In this document: piece after piece, positions 6,632 through 11,899 of the stretch | Layout: the number at the start of each line of letters is the position of its first letter | How positions within the stretch are numbered: the first letter of the stretch is position 1 | Origin: an uncultured Porphyromonadaceae bacterium | Lineage (GTDB): Bacteria; Bacteroidota; Bacteroidia; Bacteroidales; Muribaculaceae | Assembly: GCA_947178565.1 (NCBI GenBank) | Contig: CAMWYV010000010.1 | Location: forward strand, 1-11,899 | Direction of reading: 5' to 3' | DNA length: 11,899 bases | Position numbers and translations under genes: made by a program | The notes under the pieces: generated by a model | What the model was told of the DNA's origin: nothing | Databases searched by the model: none | What the model saw: only the letters and a program-made list of their open reading frames with translations

Positions 6632-7770
6632 GCAACAATCTTACACCGGAAACAATTCCAACCCCATGCTACATCGTGTATGAGGACAGACTGCGCAGAA
6701 ACCTGCAACTCATCAGCAATGTAAGTAAAGAATCGGGAGCCAAGATAATCATGGCGTTCAAAGCCAACGCTTTGTGGAAGACATTTGATATCATCGGCGA
6801 ATACTGCCGCGATTTCACGGCATCCTCGCTCAATGAGCTGGAACTCGGCAACACCACCCTCGGTGGAGACGCGCATTCATATTGCCCGGCATATACCGAC
6901 GAGACGATCGGCAAATATATCGCAGGCTCATCTCATATCACTTTCAACTCTCTTGATCAAGCTAAACGTTTTGCTCCGCAGGCTCTTGCGGCAGGGGTCT
7001 CCACCGGGCTGAGAGTCAATCCGCAATGCTCGGTCATTGACACAGACATCTACAATCCCGCTCTCCCGGGCTCCCGCTTCGGAGTCACTGCCGAGGTTAT
7101 CGGTGACAAGCTGCCCGACTATATAGAGGGACTTCATTTCCACGCTTTGTGTGAATCTGACTCACATGACCTTGAAAAGGTGTTGAAAGCCTTTGAAAGT
7201 CAGTTCGGTCATCTGTTACCTCAGGTGAAATGGGTCAATATGGGTGGCGGGCATCTGATGACGCGCGAAGGATATGATACCGGACACCTCATCTCCCTCC
7301 TCAAAGATTTCAAGAGCCGCTACCCGTGGATAGAGGTGATTCTGGAACCTGGAAGCGCCTTTACATGGCGGACAGGTGATCTGCTTGCCTCAGTTGTGGA
7401 TGTAGTCGAGAATCAAGGCATCAAAACAGCTATTATAGATGCCTCATTTGCCTGTCATATGCCGGATTGCCTAGAGATGCCGTATAAACCGGCAATTACG
7501 GAGAGCATTGATATTGCAGATGGTAAGCCGACATACCGCATAGGAGGCAATTCCTGTCTCAGCGGTGACTATATGGGAGACTGGGCATTTGCCAAGCCGC
7601 TCAAACAGGGCGACCGGCTCACATTTGAGGATATGAATCACTATACAACCGTCAAGACCAATATGTTTAACGGCATTTCCCATCCCTCCATCGCGCTTGT
7701 AAAGAGCGATGGGACTACGGAATACCTCCGTAAATATGATTTCGAGGACTATAAATCAAGAATGTGCTGA
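6628..7770 (+). CDS. nspC: Carboxynorspermidine/carboxyspermidine decarboxylase
   Basis: A 380-residue PLP enzyme of the alanine-racemase-like fold III group, the usual length for NspC. It decarboxylates carboxyspermidine or carboxynorspermidine to spermidine or norspermidine, the last step of the aspartate-semialdehyde polyamine route used by gut Bacteroidales. Visible features: PLP lysine Lys45 in AFKANALW; GLHFHALCE (168-176); glycine-rich phosphate-binding NMGGGH (204-209); EPGSAFTWRTGD (240-251); ASFACHMPDCLEMPYKP (272-288); and the active-site cysteine segment GGNSCLSGDYMGD (306-318, Cys310) from the partner subunit of the dimer. The partner enzyme carboxynorspermidine dehydrogenase is not in this window. 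The start ATG overlaps the helicase stop (ATGA), and its stop shares a base with the next gene's ATG (TGATG), so all are probably translated as a coupled operon. Confidence 0.93.
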   Translation: MSNNLTPETIPTPCYIVYEDRLRRNLQLISNVSKESGAKIIMAFKANALWKTFDIIGEYCRDFTASSLNELELGNTTLGGDAHSYCPAYTDETIGKYIAGSSHITFNSLDQAKRFAPQALAAGVSTGLRVNPQCSVIDTDIYNPALPGSRFGVTAEVIGDKLPDYIEGLHFHALCESDSHDLEKVLKAFESQFGHLLPQVKWVNMGGGHLMTREGYDTGHLISLLKDFKSRYPWIEVILEPGSAFTWRTGDLLASVVDVVENQGIKTAIIDASFACHMPDCLEMPYKPAITESIDIADGKPTYRIGGNSCLSGDYMGDWAFAKPLKQGDRLTFEDMNHYTTVKTNMFNGISHPSIALVKSDGTTEYLRKYDFEDYKSRMC

Positions 7771-8774
7771 TGGCAAATCCCAGATACTCGGTGATAGTGC
7801 CGGTTTATAACCGCAACGATGAGGTTGCCGACCTGCTGGAAAGTCTGAACAAACAGACCGAGCGAGACTTTGAAGTGATACTTGTTGAGGACGGCTCCAC
7901 ACTCCCCTGCACCGATGCCGTTGAGAAATTCGGCGGTAATCTCGACCTCCGGTACTATCACAAGAGCAATGAAGGCAGATCGATCGCCCGCAATTACGGT
8001 ATCGAGCGGAGCCGTGGCGATATGCTCATATTTTTTGACAGCGACTGCGTTATACCGGAGGACTATTTCGAGAAGCTATCCAAAGCGCTCGCCTCCACTC
8101 CTCTTGATTGTTTCGGTGGACCTGATGCGGCACACGAATCATTCTCACCAGTGCAGAAATCAATCAATTTCGCAATGACCTCTTTTCTGACTACCGGCGG
8201 AATCAGAGGTGGAAAAGTGAGCCTGGAGAAATTCACCCCCCGCTCTTTCAACATGGGGTATAGCAGAGAAGTCTATAACACCACAGGTGGCTTCCGCGAG
8301 ATGTTTTCGGAGGATATCGACATGAGTATGCGTATCCGAAACGCAGGTTTTCATATCGGATTGATAAGAGATGCGGAAGTATTTCACAAGCGCAGGGTCG
8401 ATTTCAAGAAATTCATGCGTCAGGTATATGTTTTCGGTATGTCGCGTATCACCTTGAAGCTACTGTATCCCGATTCCCTGAAAGCGGTTCATGCTCTCCC
8501 GGCAGTTGCCGTTGTTGCAGGAATCGTGTGCATTCTACTCGCTATTTTCCTATCACCGTGGTGGTTACTCCCGATTGGAATCTATCTTGCCGCAATCTTC
8601 ATTTCTGCTCTCGCAAGCACGAGGTCACTCAAAATAGCGGCACTCGCAATACCGGCAAGTGTTATTCAGATATGCGGCTACGGTTGCGGATTCCTGAAAG
8701 CATGGTTTACAAAAATCGTGCTCCGGCGCGGTAGAAATATCGATGAGGAGATAGAGATGCGTCGCGGTAAATAA
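7770..8774 (+). CDS. Membrane-anchored family 2 glycosyltransferase
   Basis: A 334-residue GT-A fold enzyme. The N-terminal catalytic domain (about 1-235) has YSVIVPVYNR (6-15), the nucleotide-binding VEDGS (39-43), NEGRSIARNYGI (67-78), the metal-binding FFDSD (88-92; DxD-type) and the probable catalytic EDIDMSMR (181-188). An FHKRRVDFKKFMRQVYVFG segment (205-223) takes the place of the QxxRW-like region. Residues about 242-308 hold two or three hydrophobic helices, followed by a basic, charged tail, so it is probably an inner-membrane enzyme with its catalytic domain in the cytoplasm. It would transfer a sugar from a nucleotide- or lipid-linked donor to an envelope glycan or lipid; the specific reaction is unknown. 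The ATG at 7770 overlaps the nspC stop (TGATG); a GTG two codons upstream is a less likely start. Confidence 0.88.
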   Translation: MANPRYSVIVPVYNRNDEVADLLESLNKQTERDFEVILVEDGSTLPCTDAVEKFGGNLDLRYYHKSNEGRSIARNYGIERSRGDMLIFFDSDCVIPEDYFEKLSKALASTPLDCFGGPDAAHESFSPVQKSINFAMTSFLTTGGIRGGKVSLEKFTPRSFNMGYSREVYNTTGGFREMFSEDIDMSMRIRNAGFHIGLIRDAEVFHKRRVDFKKFMRQVYVFGMSRITLKLLYPDSLKAVHALPAVAVVAGIVCILLAIFLSPWWLLPIGIYLAAIFISALASTRSLKIAALAIPASVIQICGYGCGFLKAWFTKIVLRRGRNIDEEIEMRRGK

Positions 8775-8781
8775 CACCGGT

Positions 8782-9495
8782 ATGTTTCAGGAAGATAAAG
8801 ATATAGGGTTTACGGGGCGTATAGCTGACTTGAGCGAGGATGATCGTCCGCGTGAAAAAGCCATCAGGCATGATATCAGATCACTTAGCAATGCCGAACT
8901 GCTTGCCATAATTCTTGGTGGAGGTATGCAAGGTAAATCGGTGATGGATCTGAGCCGCGAAATGCTTTCCAAAGCCCATAACAGTCTTGATACCCTGTCA
9001 AGAATGCGCATCAATGAGATGTGCCGCTCGTTCAAAGGTGTGGGTCCCGCAAAGGCAGTCAGCCTTGCTGCCGCATTCGAGCTCGGTATCCGCTGCCGCG
9101 ATGAGAAAGCCAAAGCGGAATGTACAGTCAGAAGTTCCAAAGATGCCTATAATTATATACGCGGACACCTTGAGCGGCTTGACCGGGAGGAATTCTGGAT
9201 TCTGACCCTATCACGCTCCAACCGTATTACGGGTGCCGAGTGTGTGAGCCGTGGGGGAACCGCCGCAACAGTAGTAGATGTCAAACTGCTGATGAAAATG
9301 GCGGTGGATCGCCTCGCCTCCGGCATAATCGCAGTTCACAATCATCCGAGCGGCAATCTTCATCCGAGTGCTGAAGATGACAGAATCACAAAGAAAATCA
9401 AAGACGCCGCACAACTACTTGACATGCGCCTACTCGACCACCTTATCATAAGCCCGGACTCATACTACTCGTATGCCGATTCCGGCACCCTGTAG
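8782..9495 (+). CDS. radC: RadC family JAB-domain protein
   Basis: A 237-residue protein of full RadC length. The N-terminus has the family's EDDRPREKAI (19-28) and SLSNAELLAIILGGG (34-48). A helix-hairpin-helix segment FKGVGPAKAVSLAAAFELG (84-102) suggests DNA contact. The C-terminal JAB/MPN domain has the JAMM metal signature VHNHPSGNLHPSAED (185-199): His186, His188 and Asp199 are the expected zinc ligands. The biochemical role of RadC is unsettled; an old link to DNA repair is not firmly supported, and nuclease or protease activity has been proposed. It starts seven bases after the glycosyltransferase stop with no promoter between, so it is the last gene of the helicase operon. Its stop is one base from the convergent DUF4421-like gene's stop. 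Confidence 0.93.
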   Translation: MFQEDKDIGFTGRIADLSEDDRPREKAIRHDIRSLSNAELLAIILGGGMQGKSVMDLSREMLSKAHNSLDTLSRMRINEMCRSFKGVGPAKAVSLAAAFELGIRCRDEKAKAECTVRSSKDAYNYIRGHLERLDREEFWILTLSRSNRITGAECVSRGGTAATVVDVKLLMKMAVDRLASGIIAVHNHPSGNLHPSAEDDRITKKIKDAAQLLDMRLLDHLIISPDSYYSYADSGTL

Positions 9496-9496
9496 A

Positions 9497-10603
9497 TCAG
9501 AAGCGTACGCCGGTAACAATAGATACGGACGGGATACTGTTGAAGAAGGTGAATCCACGGGCGAAATATGAGTGCCCTTCAAAGTTGCCGATGACAGCAG
9601 CAAAAAGGCATCTATGGTTATATACTACTGATCCATAGACTCTTATATTAGCAGAAAACATATCTTTTTTCCCATCAGTAGTGCCTTCATAGGAGTGCTT
9701 GTACCCGACCGACGGAAGAACGGTTGCATTAATGAGCCATGTGCGCGGTTTCAATACCCAGTTATATCCGTAGCCTGCGAGCACATCATAGTCCCGGTAA
9801 AAGAAATGGTAGTCGGTTTCCAATTTCGGAAGATATTCAAGCATATCGGAAGGGAGCCCAGAGAAATTCATGCCTATCTTCTGGCGGTCATAACTGAATC
9901 CTACCATCCATGTGCCGGCACTTCTGAGCTGGTATCTGGAAAAGTTATAAGCCGCGCCCTGAGAGTATTTTCTGTGATTGAAGAAGTAATAGATGTTTGC
10001 GGACATTGTCTCCTGGGAAATGTCATTGAATTTATAATCCAGCGAGTGACCGTCCGCGGGACGATAATCTCCGAAGTGTGTAATCTTGGTACCGCCGTTT
10101 GCCTTTGAATAGTTTATTCCAGCCGAGAAAAGTCCGCATACAAAATTGAAGTTAAAACTTCTCCGCACGGATGTCTCTCCTCCGAAAATAGCATTGGCGT
10201 CCCAAGTGTAACCGGTGCTCACTGCCATAAAACTTATATGCGCACCAAGATCACTATAAAGATTGGATCGGATGCGCAGGTAATTTCTTGAAGAGAAAAA
10301 CATTTCATTTCCGGTAATCCAATTGTAGCTTCTCGCCATTGCCTTCCATTTTTTACCGGTTCCCACCACATATGCGGAATCATAGTCATTAAAAGTTTTG
10401 TCACCCCAATTATAAACATTCACACAGAATCTTGCGAATTTCGGGTAATTTATACCGGGATGATTGACATCGAAATTGGCTGCGATTAGCTGTCTGACCC
10501 ACGGAAGCCGACTGAACTCAGCGGAATCAACAGGATTGGCAGCGCAGAGTATCTGCGCTGCCAACAATATGAGAATAAGTATGGCTGAATGCCTGAATTT
10601 CAT
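9497..10603 (-). CDS. DUF4421-like envelope protein, probable outer-membrane beta-barrel
   Basis: A 368-residue protein with a signal peptide ([22 protein letters not shown]; cleavage about 20-22). It is rich in aromatic residues and short alternating strands throughout and ends in VTGVRF; a terminal phenylalanine is typical of outer-membrane beta-barrels. Segments such as YNWGDKTFNDYDSAYVVGTGKKWK (residues 64-87) and YNFSRYQLRSAGTWMVGFSYD (219-239) resemble the DUF4421 family found in Bacteroidetes; this family call is from memory. No function is known. The ATG (10603-10601) overlaps the hydrolase stop as TAATG, so it is translated from the hydrolase mRNA and coupled to it, suggesting a shared role at the cell envelope. 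Possibilities include a pore, a surface factor or a scaffold; the sequence does not decide. Confidence 0.65.
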   Translation of the reverse strand: MKFRHSAILILILLAAQILCAANPVDSAEFSRLPWVRQLIAANFDVNHPGINYPKFARFCVNVYNWGDKTFNDYDSAYVVGTGKKWKAMARSYNWITGNEMFFSSRNYLRIRSNLYSDLGAHISFMAVSTGYTWDANAIFGGETSVRRSFNFNFVCGLFSAGINYSKANGGTKITHFGDYRPADGHSLDYKFNDISQETMSANIYYFFNHRKYSQGAAYNFSRYQLRSAGTWMVGFSYDRQKIGMNFSGLPSDMLEYLPKLETDYHFFYRDYDVLAGYGYNWVLKPRTWLINATVLPSVGYKHSYEGTTDGKKDMFSANIRVYGSVVYNHRCLFAAVIGNFEGHSYFARGFTFFNSIPSVSIVTGVRF

Positions 10604-11643
10604 TAATACATAGGAGTGAACGGTGCGGTGGGCACAAGGAACTTATTGGCACAGCCAACAGCATCCACTGCATTTGCAACCGTCAGTTTCATAACCGGTG
10701 CACCTTTTCTGAGATCACACTTCTTGAGATCCACATATATCACTCCGAGATGAGTGACGGGTTCAAAATAGTAGTATTTGTCCCTAAGGTTGGCAAACGA
10801 GCGCCACTGTGTTGATGATACATTAGGCTCGCCGTTAACCGTATAGCGATAAGGCACCGATACATTCATGATAATGCTTCTTGCAATAGCTACTCCGAGG
10901 AATGCATCGGCTGTTTTCTCCACATTCTTTTCAAAGAATGAGGCTCTGACAAAACGGTCGGGACTCTTGACTGTGCCGGGAAGCATATTAACGCCTCCGA
11001 TACCCTTCCAGTAGTTGTTGATTGCAAGCATCTGAGGATACGGAGGGTCGTTGGTGAACACTCTCACAGAGTCGTTATTGTAAATCCTGATGTTGCCATG
11101 GTCAAACTCAAACACGGCACTATTGCCCTGTGCATCATTTATAGCCCAATGGAGAGTAGATACCGTGCCACCGTCAAATGTCGCTCCGGAGATGGTGAAG
11201 TCTTGCTTGGCGATTGCGTCACAAGCCTCCTGTGTAGTAGAGAAATTATCGAGAATCCAGGCAACGAAAACAGCCAGCGACATTGCGGGTCGTCCTTCCG
11301 TCTCCGGGTTTACATATACCGTGCCTTTGCAGAAAAGTCCGTTGACCGCGAGACCTTTCTCGTTCATGCCTTCGGTAATACCTCCATCGTAGCTGACGGC
11401 ATAGACGGCACCATATTTAGATGTCCATTTAACGGCGTCCGGGGTTACATTACCCACCTTCTTCATACCCTTAGGATAAACATACAGGTTGGTGGGAATA
11501 GGTGTTTTCCAGTCAAGCGATCTGCCCACGATAACGAGCGAGCTGTCGCCCTGGTAGGAAACGAGTGAACAAGCCGAGGAATCAACCGCGGTAACTGATG
11601 CAACCGCGAAGGTTGCTGCTGCAAGTAAATTTTTCAGTTTCAT
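10603..11643 (-). CDS. Choloylglycine hydrolase / penicillin V acylase family amide hydrolase
   Basis: A 346-residue exported enzyme of the Ntn-hydrolase superfamily (linear amide C-N hydrolase). Residues 1-24 form a signal peptide ending SSA; Cys25 follows and is the catalytic nucleophile once exposed as the N-terminus. Family residues are present: Arg41 and Asp44 in GRSLDW (Cys+16 and Cys+19, as in bile salt hydrolases), [13 protein letters not shown] (92-104), Asn198 in TNDPPYP, and Arg230 in SPDRFVR. Members cleave the amide bond of conjugated bile acids, penicillin V or N-acyl signals; an active bile salt hydrolase is plausible for a gut Bacteroidales, but substrate cannot be assigned from sequence. 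The ATG at 11643 is chosen over the in-frame TTG at 11658 because that TTG overlaps the -7 box. First gene of a two-gene operon with the DUF4421-like gene; divergent from dinB. Confidence 0.88.
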   Translation of the reverse strand: MKLKNLLAAATFAVASVTAVDSSACSLVSYQGDSSLVIVGRSLDWKTPIPTNLYVYPKGMKKVGNVTPDAVKWTSKYGAVYAVSYDGGITEGMNEKGLAVNGLFCKGTVYVNPETEGRPAMSLAVFVAWILDNFSTTQEACDAIAKQDFTISGATFDGGTVSTLHWAINDAQGNSAVFEFDHGNIRIYNNDSVRVFTNDPPYPQMLAINNYWKGIGGVNMLPGTVKSPDRFVRASFFEKNVEKTADAFLGVAIARSIIMNVSVPYRYTVNGEPNVSSTQWRSFANLRDKYYYFEPVTHLGVIYVDLKKCDLRKGAPVMKLTVANAVDAVGCANKFLVPTAPFTPMY

Positions 11644-11647
11644 AAAG

Positions 11648-11677
11648 CAAAGATACAATGAATTTTTAACAATTCAA
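11648..11677 (-). promoter_or_regulatory. Promoter of the hydrolase-DUF4421 operon
   Basis: On the minus strand TTG (11675-11677), 19 bases, TATCTTTG (11648-11655). Only four bases separate the -7 box from the ATG at 11643, predicting a leaderless or nearly leaderless mRNA. The -33 element lies three bases from that of dinB on the other strand. Confidence 0.7.
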
Positions 11678-11680
11678 CGC

Positions 11681-11711
11681 TTGCGGGGCTTATATGGTTC
11701 TGCTATTTTTG
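11681..11711 (+). promoter_or_regulatory. Promoter of dinB
   Basis: TTG (11681-11683), 20 bases, TATTTTTG (11704-11711), matching TAnnTTTG. Five bases separate it from the ATG at 11717. Back-to-back with the hydrolase promoter. No obvious LexA-type palindrome was recognised. Confidence 0.65.
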
Positions 11712-11716
11712 TAATA

Positions 11717-11899
11717 ATGTTGATGAGGAAGATAATTCATGTGGATATGGATGCCTTCTATGCATCGGTGGAGCAGCGCGATAATCCTGAGCTGCGCGGC
11801 AAACCGATAGCGGTGGGACATGAGAGCGGACGCGGTGTTGTTGCAGCCGCAAGCTACGAGGCTCGCCGTTTCGGTGTTCATTCTGCTATGCCGAGCTCC
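11717..11899 (+). CDS. dinB: DNA polymerase IV, Y-family (N-terminal 61 residues; C-terminus outside window)
   Basis: The frame is open to the right edge, so only the first 61 residues are seen. They match the start of the Y-family polymerase palm and fingers: [20 protein letters not shown] (5-24), where Asp10 and the following MDAFYASVE carry the first metal-binding carboxylate and the tyrosine steric gate region (Phe14-Tyr15), then GKPIAVG (28-34) and [20 protein letters not shown] (39-58), a highly conserved DinB segment. The product is an error-prone translesion polymerase that copies past damaged bases in the cytoplasm. The ATG at 11717 is chosen; an in-frame ATG at 11723 is possible. 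Divergent from the hydrolase operon. Regulation by DNA damage cannot be judged here. Confidence 0.93.
   Translation, partial: MLMRKIIHVDMDAFYASVEQRDNPELRGKPIAVGHESGRGVVAAASYEARRFGVHSAMPSS

Overview
The window looks like the chromosome of a Bacteroidales bacterium, probably close to Muribaculaceae. This is inferred from four things: repeated promoters of the Bacteroidetes primary-sigma type (TTTG or TTG, 19-20 bases, TAnnTTTG), no clear Shine-Dalgarno sites, the lineage-typical DUF4421-like and LysM plus type-1 binding-protein families, and spermidine synthesis through an NspC-type decarboxylase. No insertion sequence, phage gene, CRISPR array, rRNA or tRNA gene was recognised.

Layout, left to right. 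Bases 1-1045 (minus) hold the N-terminal part of a secreted protein with three LysM domains and the start of a type-1 periplasmic-binding-protein fold. It is divergent from an AlkD-like HEAT-repeat protein (1158-1703, plus), which converges with an EamA-type transporter (1708-2649, minus). Bases 2823-3524 (plus) encode a glycine-zipper/OmpA-domain lipoprotein followed by a good intrinsic terminator.

Bases 3525-4339 contain no credible protein gene but are not empty. On the minus strand there is a full-consensus promoter (4219-4249) and, about 600 bases downstream, a strong hairpin followed by seven Ts (3595-3653). Between them, 3802-3956 can fold into a long rod with several nested helices, in general shape like 6S RNA. 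This is the most interesting part of the window: a probable noncoding transcription unit.

Bases 4340-9495 form a tight plus-strand operon: a PcrA/UvrD-type helicase, carboxynorspermidine decarboxylase (nspC), a membrane-anchored family 2 glycosyltransferase and RadC. Starts and stops overlap (ATGA, TGATG) or lie 7 bases apart. The end of radC converges, with one base between stops, on a minus-strand pair: a choloylglycine-hydrolase/penicillin-acylase family enzyme (10603-11643) and, coupled through TAATG, a DUF4421-like envelope protein (9497-10603). The hydrolase promoter is back-to-back with that of dinB (DNA polymerase IV), whose first 61 codons close the window.

Functionally the window mixes DNA maintenance (pcrA, radC, dinB, AlkD-like), envelope proteins (LysM, OmpA-like, DUF4421-like, glycosyltransferase) and small-molecule metabolism (nspC, amide hydrolase, transporter). 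Several start codons sit only 4-5 bases after the -7 box, so some mRNAs here may be leaderless.
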